Source: Methylobacter tundripaludum (GTDB lineage: Bacteria > Pseudomonadota > Gammaproteobacteria > Methylococcales > Methylomonadaceae). From it: DNA of 64,000 nt. Within the stretch, counting starts at the first letter, position 1. Each line of letters starts with the position of its first letter. Both the position numbers and the translations under genes were made by a program. Of the stretch, positions 1-9,170 are shown piece after piece. The notes under the pieces were generated by a model. It was not told where the DNA came from. It worked only from the letters and a program-made list of their open reading frames with translations, and made no database searches. The stretch lies in the NCBI RefSeq assembly GCF_002934365.1, contig NZ_PTIY01000005.1:186001-250000 (forward strand). The letters run 5' to 3'.

Positions 1-232
1 CGATCTCTTCATGGCCGCCCTCGTCCAAAAACATATTCAATCGCGTTCTGGCCGAAATGCGCATGTGATGCTCGCATTTTGGACAAACACTGAAATTTCT
101 TTCCAGTTCCGTATTGTAAAGAATCGCATTACAGCTAGGGCACTTATTCCACAATCCTTCGGGTACGGCGCCTTTTTTATTCGACCCTTCCGTTCTAATT
201 GTTGAAGGGATTAACTTTTCAAACCAACTCAT
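1..232 (-). CDS. accD: Acetyl-CoA carboxylase carboxyltransferase subunit beta (partial)
   Basis: The first 77 codons of accD are present; the rest lies beyond the left edge. The protein begins MSWFEKLIPS and soon shows a four-cysteine zinc ribbon (CPSC, then CPKC about 20 residues later), the usual N-terminus of the beta subunit. With the alpha subunit it transfers carboxyl from biotin to acetyl-CoA, making malonyl-CoA for fatty acid synthesis in the cytoplasm. It follows trpA by about 70 bp on the same strand, the common gammaproteobacterial order trpF-trpB-trpA-accD. The ATG at 232 is in the zinc-ribbon frame; another ATG at 236 is out of frame. Confidence 0.93.
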   Translation of the reverse strand, partial: MSWFEKLIPSTIRTEGSNKKGAVPEGLWNKCPSCNAILYNTELERNFSVCPKCEHHMRISARTRLNMFLDEGGHEEI

Positions 233-261
233 TCATATGCCCCATTGTGTTGCTGTTGCCT

Positions 262-291
262 GATGGACTTTCTTGCGTCAGCCCATCCTAC
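262..291. repeat. Short dispersed repeat between trpA and accD
   Basis: A near-palindromic stretch (GATGGACTTTCTTGCGTCAG then CCCATCC) can form a hairpin with 7 of 8 pairs. A related copy is found at about 24980-25008, just upstream of argA. It looks like a dispersed intergenic repeat rather than a terminator, because no T-tract follows. Confidence 0.5.
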
Positions 292-302
292 TTATCTATT
301 CT

Positions 303-1106
303 CTAGTTATCCATTGCCTGGCGCATGGCGACCAATAACTCGACTATTTCGTTTTTAGCGCGTTCCGGCTCATCCAGATTGGCTTCAATTTTGCTGATCA
401 GAGCGCTGCCAATGACTACACCGTCACCTAAGCCTGCAACCGTCTTTGCCGTTTGTGCATCTTTGACGCCAAAACCGATGGCCACAGGCAAGCGGGTATT
501 GGCCCTGATTCGATTGAGCTTGGCTTCGACATCCGCAGTATTCAGATGTCCGGCGCCGGTTACGCCTTTCAGCGAAACATAATAAATATAACCGCTGCCG
601 GCAGTGTCCATTTTCTTAATACGCTCATCACTGCTGTTGGGCGCCAATAGAAAAATCGGATCAATGTCACGCGCTTTCAGCAAGGCAACGCATTCTTCCG
701 CTTCTTCCGGCGGCAAATCGACGGTTAAAACACCATCAATCTCGGCGCGTTGGGCGGCATTGGCAAAATCTTCGTAACCCATAGCTTCGATAGGATTCAC
801 GTAACCCATCAGCACCACCGGCGTATGTTGATTGGTTTTCCGAAATTCCGCCGCGATCGCCAATGTCCGCCGTAAGCTCATTTTATGTTCTAAAGCGCGC
901 TCACTGGCCCGCTGAATAACCGGGCCGTCCACCATAGGATCGGAAAACGGCACGCCCAATTCGATAATATCAACGCCGGCTTCGACCATTGCATGCATCA
1001 TCGGCAAGGTAAAACCGGGTCTCGGATCGCCAGCGGTAATAAACGGGATTAACGCCTTGCGGCCTGTTTTGGATAATGCTTCAAATGTAGCGGCTAATCG
1101 GCTCAC
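303..1106 (-). CDS. trpA: Tryptophan synthase alpha chain
   Basis: The alpha subunit cleaves indole-3-glycerol phosphate to indole and glyceraldehyde 3-phosphate and channels indole to TrpB. The 267-residue protein has the full family length. The two catalytic acids sit at the standard positions, Glu49 (in DIIELGVPF) and Asp60 (in SDPMVDGP), and the phosphate-binding loop [10 protein letters not shown] is near residue 212. Its start codon overlaps the trpB stop by 4 bp, so the two are translationally coupled. The transcript probably starts upstream of trpF and may reach accD. Confidence 0.97.
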   Translation of the reverse strand: MSRLAATFEALSKTGRKALIPFITAGDPRPGFTLPMMHAMVEAGVDIIELGVPFSDPMVDGPVIQRASERALEHKMSLRRTLAIAAEFRKTNQHTPVVLMGYVNPIEAMGYEDFANAAQRAEIDGVLTVDLPPEEAEECVALLKARDIDPIFLLAPNSSDERIKKMDTAGSGYIYYVSLKGVTGAGHLNTADVEAKLNRIRANTRLPVAIGFGVKDAQTAKTVAGLGDGVVIGSALISKIEANLDEPERAKNEIVELLVAMRQAMDN

Positions 1107-2305
1107 AGTTCTATCCCCTCGCGTTGCGCCATCGTTTGCATGTCTTTATCGCCGCGACCGGACAGGCAGACAATGATAATGTCGTCTTTGCTCATAGTCG
1201 GCGCAAGCTTCATCGTGTAAGCCATCGCATGGCTGGATTCCAACGCTGGAATAATGCCTTCCATCCGGGTCAATGAATGAAAACCTTCCAACGCCTCATT
1301 GTCGGTAATATTGACATACTCGGCCCTACCGGTATCTTTCAGCCAGGCGTGTTCAGGGCCTACGCCCGGATAATCGAGACCCGCTGAAATGGAGTGCGTT
1401 TCGATGATTTCACCATCGTCATCTTCCATCAGGTAAGTCCGGTTGCCATGCAGCACGCCGGGACGGCCAGCGCATAAAGGCGCGGAATGCCGGCCTGTTT
1501 CAATGCCGTCGCCGGCTGCTTCGACACCGATCATTTTTACCGAACGGTCGTCGATAAACGGGTAAAACAAACCGATGGCGTTCGATCCGCCGCCAACGCA
1601 GGCAACCAGCGCATCCGGCAAGCGCCCGGCTTGGTCCAGGCATTGCTGTCTGGCTTCGCGACCGATGATGGCCTGAAAATCCCTGACCATTGCTGGATAA
1701 GGATGCGGGCCCGCAACCGTACCGATGATATAAAAGGTGTTGTCGACATTGGTCACCCAATCCCTGAGCGCCTCGTTCAACGCATCTTTTAAGGTTTTTG
1801 AACCGGACTCAACGGCGACAACTTTCGCACCCAGCAACTTCATCCGGTACACATTTAAAGACTGCCGCGCAACATCGACGGCGCCCATGTAAACCACGCA
1901 TTCCAGGCCCAGCCTTGCTGCAACCGTCGCCGTCGCCACGCCATGCTGACCGGCTCCGGTTTCGGCAATAATCCGTGTCTTTCCCATGCGTTTGGCCAAC
2001 AAAGCTTGACCGATCGTATTGTTTATTTTATGTGCGCCGGTATGATTCAAATCTTCGCGCTTTAAATAAATCTGCGCACCGCCAAGCTCCCGGCTCCAGC
2101 GTTCGGCATGATATAAAGGCGAAGGCCTGCCCACATAGTATTTTAAATCGGCATCCAGTTCCGCAATAAACTCAGGATCGTTTAAATACTGCTGATAAGC
2201 GGCATTCAATTCTTGAATCGGCGGTATCAATGTTTCGCCGACGAACATTCCGCCATAAGGGCCGAAGTGCCCTCTCTCATCGGGCATATTATATTTTTCT
2301 GTCAT
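1103..2305 (-). CDS. trpB: Tryptophan synthase beta chain
   Basis: This is the PLP-dependent subunit that condenses indole with serine to make tryptophan. The 400-residue protein carries the PLP lysine at about residue 93 in [10 protein letters not shown] and the phosphate-binding GGGSNAIG motif near residue 238. It overlaps trpF at its start and trpA at its stop by 4 bp each, giving a tight trpF-trpB-trpA coupling. Nothing unusual is seen, and no attenuator-like leader is visible nearby. Confidence 0.98.
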   Translation of the reverse strand: MTEKYNMPDERGHFGPYGGMFVGETLIPPIQELNAAYQQYLNDPEFIAELDADLKYYVGRPSPLYHAERWSRELGGAQIYLKREDLNHTGAHKINNTIGQALLAKRMGKTRIIAETGAGQHGVATATVAARLGLECVVYMGAVDVARQSLNVYRMKLLGAKVVAVESGSKTLKDALNEALRDWVTNVDNTFYIIGTVAGPHPYPAMVRDFQAIIGREARQQCLDQAGRLPDALVACVGGGSNAIGLFYPFIDDRSVKMIGVEAAGDGIETGRHSAPLCAGRPGVLHGNRTYLMEDDDGEIIETHSISAGLDYPGVGPEHAWLKDTGRAEYVNITDNEALEGFHSLTRMEGIIPALESSHAMAYTMKLAPTMSKDDIIIVCLSGRGDKDMQTMAQREGIEL

Positions 2306-2934
2306 ATTATTATTCTGTCACCCTCGTTAACTTCACGTATGAATGCCGCCATTTTTAGCGCATCCTTAACACCTTTTTCCGCTTCCACACCGCTGCTGAC
2401 ATCCAGCGCATAAGGTCTTACTGTCTGCACCGCTTGCCTGGCGTTGTTCTCGTCCAAACCTCCCGCCAGCACGATAGGCAAGGCGCAATGCTCAGGAATT
2501 TTGTTCCAGTCAAACCGACTGCCGGTACCGCCTTTTGCTCCCGGATCATAAGCATCCAGCAGCAGCCCTGCCGCATCATGATATTGCCGGGCCAAGCTTG
2601 GAATATCGATGCCGTCCTGCATTCTCACCGCCTTCATATAACGCTTGCCGTAAAGCCTGCAAGCTTCAGCGGGTTCATCGCCATGAAACTGCAAACAATC
2701 TATCGGCACTTGGTCCAAAACCTCATTTATCCGCGACTCTTGCTCATCGACAAACAAAGCGACGACCGAAACAAACGCGGGCAAGGCATTAACAATTTTA
2801 ACAGCCTGACCAATATCGACATGTCTCGGGCTTAGCGGGTAAAACACCAGACCGATAGCATCCACGCCTAACCGAGCCGCACAAACAGCATCTTCAACGC
2901 GGGTAAAGCCGCAAATTTTAACGCGAGTTCGCAT
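2302..2934 (-). CDS. trpF: Phosphoribosylanthranilate isomerase
   Basis: TrpF performs the Amadori rearrangement of phosphoribosylanthranilate to CdRP in tryptophan synthesis. The 210-residue TIM barrel has the general-base cysteine at residue 8 in VKICGFTR and the general-acid aspartate at about 127 in LLLDAYDP, followed by the phosphate-binding GGTGSRFDW. Its stop overlaps the trpB start. Usually truA lies directly upstream; here a DUF2231 gene has come between them. Confidence 0.97.
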   Translation of the reverse strand: MRTRVKICGFTRVEDAVCAARLGVDAIGLVFYPLSPRHVDIGQAVKIVNALPAFVSVVALFVDEQESRINEVLDQVPIDCLQFHGDEPAEACRLYGKRYMKAVRMQDGIDIPSLARQYHDAAGLLLDAYDPGAKGGTGSRFDWNKIPEHCALPIVLAGGLDENNARQAVQTVRPYALDVSSGVEAEKGVKDALKMAAFIREVNEGDRIII

Positions 2935-3058
2935 AAAGTGGTATGAGAATTTAACAAAAAAGAGTTAGCCGCCTAGAATACCATAAAATGGCATGATGAT
3001 TTTGTCTGTAATCACAACAAGGGTTAAGTAATAAAAATCATGGGTTCTGTATGCCGGC

Positions 3059-3700
3059 TTAATGCTCGTGCTCATGATCGTGACTATGTTCATGATCGTG
3101 TTCATGGAAATCAGCCGCAGGAACTTGCAGCGACTTAACCGCCACACCGTATTTATAAACCATCAAGCCGCCCAAATCGGCGCCCAGCATCATTAATCCA
3201 CAGAGCAACGCCGCCAATATCAGGAAAAAACTGTTAGCTCCGCCCTGAATGATTCCGCCGCTTTTCATGCGCCAAGCCGACAATAGAACCGCCAAAGAAA
3301 GTACGGATACGCCTAAATGTTCGTGCCGCTCCATAATGGCGTGAACATTCTCCCCATGCGGGACAGAACCTGCGGCAATGAAACCGGCGATAACCGTAAA
3401 TACCGAGGCTACTGCCCCCAAATACAGCAGCCAGCCGGCGACATTACGGCATTGCGGTTTTTTAGCCAGCGTACCGAACAGATCCAAAACGAAAAATGTC
3501 GATAAAAATGCAATCGGGAAATGTACCAGCAAGGGATGAATATTATCCATGCTGGAAATGCCGGGCATTAATGCCGGAAAAACACCTGGCGAATCGTGGG
3601 CTGTAAGCCCCTCAAAAAAAGCCAACAGACCTGCAACGCTGTCAGCAATGCCGCCATGATCGCCTCCGCCGTGAACCTGAAAAGATAAAAAATTATTCAT
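3059..3700 (-). CDS. DUF2231 membrane protein with His-rich tail
   Basis: A roughly 213-residue inner-membrane protein. It has the DUF2231 signature ([12 protein letters not shown]) and about four hydrophobic segments, then a tail that alternates His with Asp or Glu (about 15 residues, ending HEHEH). An HGGGDHGG patch lies near the N-terminus. Proteins of this family are uncharacterised; the conserved His in the first helix and the His-rich tail suggest transition-metal or haem contact, which is inference. I prefer the ATG at 3700; a TTG extension to 3733 is possible. It sits between truA and trpF, splitting the usual truA-trpF pair. Confidence 0.75.
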   Translation of the reverse strand: MNNFLSFQVHGGGDHGGIADSVAGLLAFFEGLTAHDSPGVFPALMPGISSMDNIHPLLVHFPIAFLSTFFVLDLFGTLAKKPQCRNVAGWLLYLGAVASVFTVIAGFIAAGSVPHGENVHAIMERHEHLGVSVLSLAVLLSAWRMKSGGIIQGGANSFFLILAALLCGLMMLGADLGGLMVYKYGVAVKSLQVPAADFHEHDHEHSHDHEHEH

Positions 3701-3776
3701 ATCGACATCACTATATATTTGTAAAAAAGACAATCTACTCGATATTCAGGCAATTGCAAATAAGCAATGCCATGCC

Positions 3777-4580
3777 TTAATCATGTCGCCTGGCGTCGGC
3801 CGGCAGCTTATCAAACACCGGATGTTTGACGATGCCATAATGATCAGGATAATAAACCGCACCCAGGTACAATCCGTCAGGAGGCGCCGTAACGCCGCCC
3901 AGTTTGCGGCTTTTAATCTCGAGCAGCTCTTGGGTCCAGTTTAGCGGCTGCTTTCCGGCGCCTATATCGATCAATACCCCGGCAATATTTCTGACCATGT
4001 GATGTAAAAAAGCGTTGGCGGAAATATCGATAATGACCTTATCGTCCTCCCGGTACACATCGATAAAATACATCTCCCGGCAAGGGCTTTTGGACTGGCA
4101 ACCTTGCGCCCTGAACGAGGAAAAATCATGCTTGCCGATCAGATGTTGCGCCGCCAGATGCATCTTATCGGCATCCAGCGGATTGTGGTGCCAAGTCACC
4201 TGATTGCGTAGTAGCGCCGATTTGATCGGGCGGTTTAGAATGACATAGCGATAAAAACGCGCAATGGCGCTATACCTGGCGTGGAAATCACCGATCGCCT
4301 GTTTTACCCAAGTGATTCTGACATCATCCGGCAGATTACTGTTGCCGCCCAGCATCCAGGCGTGGAGTTCGCGCTCTGTTTTCGCGTCAAAATGCACAAC
4401 CTGCTCAAGCGCATGCACACCGGTATCGGTTCTTCCCGCGCACTGCACGGTAACTGGATGATTGGCGACTCTCGACAGAGCCTGCTCAAGCACCTGCTGG
4501 ACACTGCGCTGATGGGTTTGCCATTGCCAGCCTGAGAAACCGCTGCCGTCGTATTCGATGCCTAAGACAATACGCGTCAT
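3777..4580 (-). CDS. truA: tRNA pseudouridine(38-40) synthase
   Basis: TruA isomerises uridines 38-40 in the tRNA anticodon stem. The 267-residue protein contains the catalytic aspartate at residue 52 within CAGRTDTGVHA and the later conserved segment FLHHMVRNIAG, both diagnostic for TruA. Length is normal. It is read in the same direction as the trp genes, with the DUF2231 gene immediately downstream, and an L,D-transpeptidase gene about 28 bp upstream. Confidence 0.97.
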   Translation of the reverse strand: MTRIVLGIEYDGSGFSGWQWQTHQRSVQQVLEQALSRVANHPVTVQCAGRTDTGVHALEQVVHFDAKTERELHAWMLGGNSNLPDDVRITWVKQAIGDFHARYSAIARFYRYVILNRPIKSALLRNQVTWHHNPLDADKMHLAAQHLIGKHDFSSFRAQGCQSKSPCREMYFIDVYREDDKVIIDISANAFLHHMVRNIAGVLIDIGAGKQPLNWTQELLEIKSRKLGGVTAPPDGLYLGAVYYPDHYGIVKHPVFDKLPADARRHD

Positions 4581-4607
4581 TCAAGCACCTTTACGCTTAC
4601 AAAAAAA

Positions 4608-5114
4608 TTACTCATGAATATAAACCTTAACCCCGGCCTCGACCCGGTTAAACAAATCCAGCACATCCGCATTGTTCATCCGAATGCAGCCATGCGATTC
4701 GGGACGGCCGTTGATTAAATGATCGGGGCAACCGTGGATATAAATATATCGCCAAGCGGTATCGACGTTGCCGTAACGGTTCTTGCCCGGCTCCAGGCCG
4801 CCCAGCCATAAGATTCGGGTTAACATCCAGTCGCGTTGCGGGTGCTGCTCGCCCAGATCGGCGCTGTAAATTTCACCCGTGGGGCGTCTGCCGACAAAAA
4901 CCGAATTTAACGGCTGCCCTGCACCAATCTTGGCCCTGATTTTATGCCAGCCGGTGGGCGTACATTCACTGCCCATCAATTCGCCCGCGCCTTTTTTTGC
5001 CGTGGAAACGGGATAATGCACCACCCTGTTTCCATCCGCATAGACAGTCAGCTGCTGACCGGCAATGCAAATATCCAGATAATTCTCCGTATCGCCCACC
5101 CCATTCTTTTTCAT
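4608..5114 (-). CDS. L,D-transpeptidase (YkuD fold)
   Basis: A 168-residue YkuD-domain protein. The catalytic signature is clear: His127 in IHGCP, then Ser140-His141-Gly-Cys143-Ile-Arg in SHGCIRM, where Cys143 is the nucleophile. Such enzymes form 3-3 cross-links in peptidoglycan or attach proteins to it. No signal peptide is visible at the N-terminus (MKKNGVGDTEN), which is odd for a periplasmic enzyme; export by another route, or a missed upstream start, is possible. A G-rich ribosome-binding site (AGGGGGG) precedes the ATG. It lies between rlmD and truA on the same strand. Confidence 0.88.
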   Translation of the reverse strand: MKKNGVGDTENYLDICIAGQQLTVYADGNRVVHYPVSTAKKGAGELMGSECTPTGWHKIRAKIGAGQPLNSVFVGRRPTGEIYSADLGEQHPQRDWMLTRILWLGGLEPGKNRYGNVDTAWRYIYIHGCPDHLINGRPESHGCIRMNNADVLDLFNRVEAGVKVYIHE

Positions 5115-5132
5115 TGGCGCCCCCCCTGTTCT

Positions 5133-6467
5133 TTATTTCTCAAATAAAGCTATCGACTCCACATGCCCCGTTTGCGGAAACATATCCATCACCCCGGCCT
5201 TAATCAGTTTATAGCCCAATTCATTAACCAGAATACCCGCATCACGGGCGAGCGTCGACGGATTACAGGACACATAAACAATCTGCTCGGGCTGCCATTT
5301 TTTAAAATGATGCAAGACCTCGGAAGCCCCGGCCCTGGAGGGATCGAGCATGATTTTGTTGTATTTACGGTTAGCCCAGGGCTGATCGCTAATATCCTTG
5401 CTCAAATCGGCCGCATAAAATTCAACATTCTCTATGCCGTTGTGGCGGGCGTTTTCTTTGGCGTGATTAACCAGAGGTTGATCGCCTTCGACGCCGACCA
5501 CGCGACCTGCAAATTTCGCCATCGGCAGGGTAAAGTTGCCCAGGCCGCAAAACAAATCCAGCACCGAGTCGTTTTCATTCAACGCCAGCGTTTCCAGCAC
5601 CCGGTTGATCATTTGCCTGTTAATCTCATAATTAACCTGAGTGAACATGGCCGGTTTGAATTTAAACTCCAAGCCCAGATCCGGCAGCGCATAAGTCGGT
5701 ATGACTTCCGGCTCGCCATCCAGCGGCACGATCGTATCCGGGCCTTTGGATTGCAGACACACCGATATGCCGTGCCGATGACCAAACTCGCGCATTCGCT
5801 CCTTATCGGCAGCGGTCGGCGGCTCCAGCACCCGAAACGACAACACGCATTGCTGATCGCCGATAGCCACTTCGATCTGCGGAATTTTATCTCTAATGGT
5901 CAAACCCCCGATCATTTCCGACAAGGCCATCAGCCGGGTGCCGACAATAGGATTCATCACCACGCAACTTTCAATCTCAGCTAAGTAAGGATGCCGCCTT
6001 TCCCTGAAACCGACCAACACCCGGTTCTTTTTCTCGACATACTTAACGCCCATCCTCGCTTTGCTGCGATACCCCCAATGCGGGCCTTCCAGCGGCTGCC
6101 AAAGCTCCGGTATTTCGGTCTTACCGATGCGCTTGAACTGATCGACCAGCAAATCCTGCTTGATTCGAATTTGCGCGGCCGATTCCACATGCTGAAAACT
6201 GCAACCGCCGCACACGCCGTAATGCGCGCACAACGCATCGACCCGGTCGGCCGCGCGGCTTAACAGCTTGACGACCTTGCCTTCCGCATAATCCTTGCGG
6301 CTTTCGGTATAAACGAACTCCACTTTTTCGCCCGGCAAGGCCTCATCAATAAATATCACCTTGCCATCGACATGCGCCACGCCGCGCCCATCATGAGCCA
6401 ACGATTCAATCGTGACTTTAACCGGCTCTGCCGGTAACGGTTTTTTAACTCTTCTTCTATTTGCCAT
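5133..6467 (-). CDS. rlmD: 23S rRNA (uracil(1939)-C(5))-methyltransferase
   Basis: RlmD/RumA methylates U1939 of 23S rRNA using SAM. The 444-residue protein begins with a TRAM-type RNA-binding domain, then three Fe-S cysteines at about 80, 86 and 89 (CAHYGVCGGC) with a fourth in EIESCVV. The methyltransferase part has DLFCGLGNFTLP for SAM and the catalytic cysteine near residue 401 in SCNPSTLARD. I chose the ATG at 6467 (MANRRRVKK), directly after the ydbL stop; a longer frame to 6506 would overlap ydbL. It is probably co-transcribed with ydbL. Confidence 0.95.
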   Translation of the reverse strand: MANRRRVKKPLPAEPVKVTIESLAHDGRGVAHVDGKVIFIDEALPGEKVEFVYTESRKDYAEGKVVKLLSRAADRVDALCAHYGVCGGCSFQHVESAAQIRIKQDLLVDQFKRIGKTEIPELWQPLEGPHWGYRSKARMGVKYVEKKNRVLVGFRERRHPYLAEIESCVVMNPIVGTRLMALSEMIGGLTIRDKIPQIEVAIGDQQCVLSFRVLEPPTAADKERMREFGHRHGISVCLQSKGPDTIVPLDGEPEVIPTYALPDLGLEFKFKPAMFTQVNYEINRQMINRVLETLALNENDSVLDLFCGLGNFTLPMAKFAGRVVGVEGDQPLVNHAKENARHNGIENVEFYAADLSKDISDQPWANRKYNKIMLDPSRAGASEVLHHFKKWQPEQIVYVSCNPSTLARDAGILVNELGYKLIKAGVMDMFPQTGHVESIALFEK

Positions 6468-6469
6468 GT

Positions 6470-7057
6470 TTACTTTTGTTTCCAGCTTCCCGAGGATTGA
6501 TACCACCAGCCTGCCTGGGCATTAGTTACCCAACGGCCGGCAAAAGTTGATTTGATTTGCGCCGCCCAATCGGGATGACCGTTGGCATTGGCAATCGCCT
6601 GATAAAGGCTTTGCCGGTCGGCATTTTCCGCAGCGACCAATTTATTGACCTGATTCCTGTCTTTAAGCGGCACGCTTTCAATATCCCTGACCGCGAGCAA
6701 ACCATCCGCCTGTATGCCGATAAAACCTGCCGCATATAAAGGTTGAAGACTGGCAAAGCGGCCTTCCATCGTGGCGCGCAACTGCCTGATCTCGGCGCTA
6801 TCGATCGCCAGATCAGCCTCATCGGCTTGCGCGGACGAAACCACCGTATTGATCGCGGTATCAATGATCCGATACATACCTACCTGCCAATCCGGCAAAC
6901 CGGCCTTAGGCTTGGGTTCCGTTTTTTGCGGGGTGATGCCTTGAATGTCTTTGATGATTTCATCTGCGGCTTTTTCGGCGGCAGCGGCAGGGAAATAAAT
7001 GTTGATGGTGACACAGGCAGTCAACAATAACGCGCTTAATACTGATATTTTTCTCAT
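6470..7057 (-). CDS. ydbL: YdbL/DUF1318 family lipoprotein
   Basis: A 195-residue protein of the DUF1318/YdbL family. The start at 7057 gives MRKISVLSALLLTAC, a lipobox with Cys15, followed by the family hallmark INIYFPAAAAEKAADEII. In E. coli YdbL is encoded beside YnbE and YdbH, an AsmA-like protein that carries phospholipid between membranes; YdbL is reported to act as a chaperone-like partner. Here only a 3' scrap of ydbH lies directly upstream (stop at 7071, 13 bp before this start), and the full ydbH is at 18.1-20.2 kb. No ynbE is visible. rlmD follows almost without a gap. Confidence 0.85.
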   Translation of the reverse strand: MRKISVLSALLLTACVTINIYFPAAAAEKAADEIIKDIQGITPQKTEPKPKAGLPDWQVGMYRIIDTAINTVVSSAQADEADLAIDSAEIRQLRATMEGRFASLQPLYAAGFIGIQADGLLAVRDIESVPLKDRNQVNKLVAAENADRQSLYQAIANANGHPDWAAQIKSTFAGRWVTNAQAGWWYQSSGSWKQK

Positions 7058-7070
7058 AACGCTCTCCAAA

Positions 7071-7169
7071 CTATTCAATAATTACTGGTCTGATGCCGAC
7101 TAACCGCTCCATCAATAAATTCAAGTCAACAGGGGGATTATAGCCGATCGCATCGATTCGCGGCAGACT
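7071..7169 (-). pseudogene. 3' remnant of a second ydbH gene
   Basis: Reading the minus strand from 7169 to the TAG at 7071 gives 32 residues, SLPRIDAIGYNPPVDLNLLM then ERLVGIRPVIIE. The intact YdbH-like protein ends GLPRIEVLGYNSRVDWNVLM then ERL...EVIIE, about 20 of 33 positions identical. No homology is seen further upstream. It sits 13 bp before ydbL, exactly where a ydbH gene would be in a ydbH-ydbL operon, so it is best read as what was left after deletion of that gene. Divergence suggests a paralogue or an old event. Confidence 0.82.
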
Positions 7170-7569
7170 GACGCAGATGATAAAAAAATGAGGATAAAAA
7201 AAGGGAAACGGACTCTAATCAAGAGAACTGGCAGCAGGACTCATGCTCACTTTTCGTTCCTTGCTATTAGCTTTGATAAAACCCGGTTTCCATAAAAAAG
7301 CACGATGCGTTCGCCTTTGTCCGAAGCGATATATAGCAATCCAAGAAAAAATATTACGATTAATCCGGGCCTACGCAGGACAAACCTGCCCCCCATAAAA
7401 CAATGAGCTCAAGTTTTGCATTGTGCATTCTTGGCTCGTTTCTCTATTTAGGCGAAAAAACGGGGATAAACGTTGTCGCCGTTCACATCAATCTGATACA
7501 AACCGGCTCTGCTGGCGGCATAGAGGAATTCTGTAATCACGTCTAAAGCATCGGACCTAACCCAATACG
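7170..7569. other. Gene-poor gap between ydbH scrap and tolC-like gene
   Basis: About 400 bp without a convincing gene, RNA or repeat. A run of A's lies near 7192-7204. No extension of the ydbH homology and no clear terminator hairpin were found. Confidence 0.5.
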
Positions 7570-9060
7570 CTATCTGAACACTTTATTCGAATGTTCCGAT
7601 AACAATTCAGGCGGGTTGCCCATATCCGTAAGCACCTGATGATTTATCCCGAGCAACGCCGCCGCGAATTCATCGGGACGTAAAACGAGATAGGCATTCC
7701 ACGCGGCGAGCTTTGCATCCGATAACAATTCATCAGTGGCCTCTTGCTCCTTGGACAGGCTGATTTGCGCCTTGGACACTGCATCAAGATCCGCATAGCC
7801 GTCTTTAAATAACTGGCTTGTTTGCTGAAACGTTAAACGTGTTTGGGCGGTTTGTAACTGGCTGGATTTTGCGGACAGCTCTGTCTGGGTTTTGGCATTC
7901 AACACCGTTCGAAGCCTGGTTTCGGCATCGATCAACGCTTGTCGATAGAGCGCCTCGGTTTTCAGCACATCGGCATGCGCTGTTTCGACAGCCGCATATT
8001 CCGAAGTAAAAGGTCCCAAGGGTTGCTGAAGCACGACGCCGAAACGGTAACTATTTGCCGAAGTTGAACCGATAGCCGCATCGACACTATTCGGGTCCTG
8101 TCCCAGCCAATCATAGCGTCCGGTCATGGCAACGGTGGGATAAAAACTTGCTCGTGTCTGCTCAAGCTTATGCCGTGCCATCGTCACCCGCTCTTTTGCG
8201 GCTTTTACGCCCGGGTCATCCTGGACAATCAACTCAAGCTCGTCATCATTCAAGTTCATCTGTTCCACCTCAGGAATAGGCGTCTCAAGCCGAAAAACAT
8301 GTCCGGCGGGAAGGCGCAATCCCAGCGTTCTTGCCAACACCGCAGACTTATCAAACAAGGTCTGGCAAACCTGAAACATGCCTTGCTCGCTTTTGGCAAA
8401 GGTTACTTTCTCCCGGCTTAATGCGATGTGATTATCAACACCTTCCCCATACCTTTTTTCGGTCCGCTGCAACACACCGCGCAACAATTCGCTCATCTCG
8501 GCTTGGTGCAAAAGCGCCGTTTGCGCTTTGAATAAATCGTTATAGGCGATCAATACGGTGCTTAAGGTTTCATTAGTCTGCCTGACAAGATCGTTCTCAC
8601 TGGCCTGGACGCCCGCTTTCGCACTGCGGTAGCCGGCCAAATCTTTACCGCCGTTAAAGAGATTCCAGTTAGCATTCAACGAAGCATAACTGGAATACTG
8701 GCTTCGCTGTCCGCCCACAACGGACGATCCTACGGAGGTGGTTTGAGCCGATGGATTTTGGGTGACAAAACGCTCCCCTTGCATAGAAACACTGGCCGTG
8801 GGCAGAAACGGCGTTACTGCCGCCAACACCTGCGTATTGGCTTTTTTTAACTCCAGCTCAGCTATCAAAACCTGAGGATGCTCAGACATCGCAACGACAA
8901 CCGCTTCCGCCAGGGAAAGCGGCTTAAATGTCGTTCCCGAACGACAAGATGGAGTTTCGCGAGCCTCCGCCTTAGGCAGTTGAGCATCCGCTGAAACCAC
9001 CGGAACGGAAACACCGATCCACACTACACAAACAAAACAGCGCAACGCTTTATTCATCAT
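7570..9060 (-). CDS. TolC-family outer-membrane protein of a type I secretion system
   Basis: A 496-residue outer-membrane factor. It has a signal peptide (hydrophobic CFVCVVWIGVSVPVVSADA), then two long alpha-helical/beta repeats typical of TolC-like trimers, with AEAVVVAMSEHPQVLIAELE in the first and repeated Gln/Ala-rich coiled coils. It would form the outer-membrane duct for a type I exporter. The ABC exporter lies 110 bp upstream on the same strand and an RTX substrate gene before that. Its ATG overlaps the stop of a short frame that may be the end of a lost hlyD. Confidence 0.9.
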   Translation of the reverse strand: MMNKALRCFVCVVWIGVSVPVVSADAQLPKAEARETPSCRSGTTFKPLSLAEAVVVAMSEHPQVLIAELELKKANTQVLAAVTPFLPTASVSMQGERFVTQNPSAQTTSVGSSVVGGQRSQYSSYASLNANWNLFNGGKDLAGYRSAKAGVQASENDLVRQTNETLSTVLIAYNDLFKAQTALLHQAEMSELLRGVLQRTEKRYGEGVDNHIALSREKVTFAKSEQGMFQVCQTLFDKSAVLARTLGLRLPAGHVFRLETPIPEVEQMNLNDDELELIVQDDPGVKAAKERVTMARHKLEQTRASFYPTVAMTGRYDWLGQDPNSVDAAIGSTSANSYRFGVVLQQPLGPFTSEYAAVETAHADVLKTEALYRQALIDAETRLRTVLNAKTQTELSAKSSQLQTAQTRLTFQQTSQLFKDGYADLDAVSKAQISLSKEQEATDELLSDAKLAAWNAYLVLRPDEFAAALLGINHQVLTDMGNPPELLSEHSNKVFR

Positions 9061-9116
9061 ATTCGATTGTTGTATTTAATGACTGGATTAACAAGATACT
9101 TCAGTTGACCGGTTCC
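9057..9116 (-). pseudogene. Possible 3' remnant of hlyD (membrane fusion protein)
   Basis: The minus frame ending at the TGA 9059-9057 reads SGTGQLKYLVNPVIKYNNRI. It resembles the usual end of HlyD adaptors, which finish with a Gly-rich turn and then Y-L-x-x-P-hydrophobic-x-K-Y plus a short polar tail. It lies between the ABC exporter and the TolC gene, where hlyD normally is, and overlaps the TolC start by ATGA. Only about 20 codons remain, so the assignment is tentative. Confidence 0.35.
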
Positions 9117-9170
9117 GCTCCGGTACTTTCAAAGCAAGCTTTGAACTCCGACGACCCAAATCAGGTTTAG

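Noticed and set aside
5163-5984. A 273-codon frame on the plus strand opposite rlmD
   Set aside because: It lies wholly antisense to a well-supported rlmD, has no recognisable domain, and its composition is that of a shadow frame.
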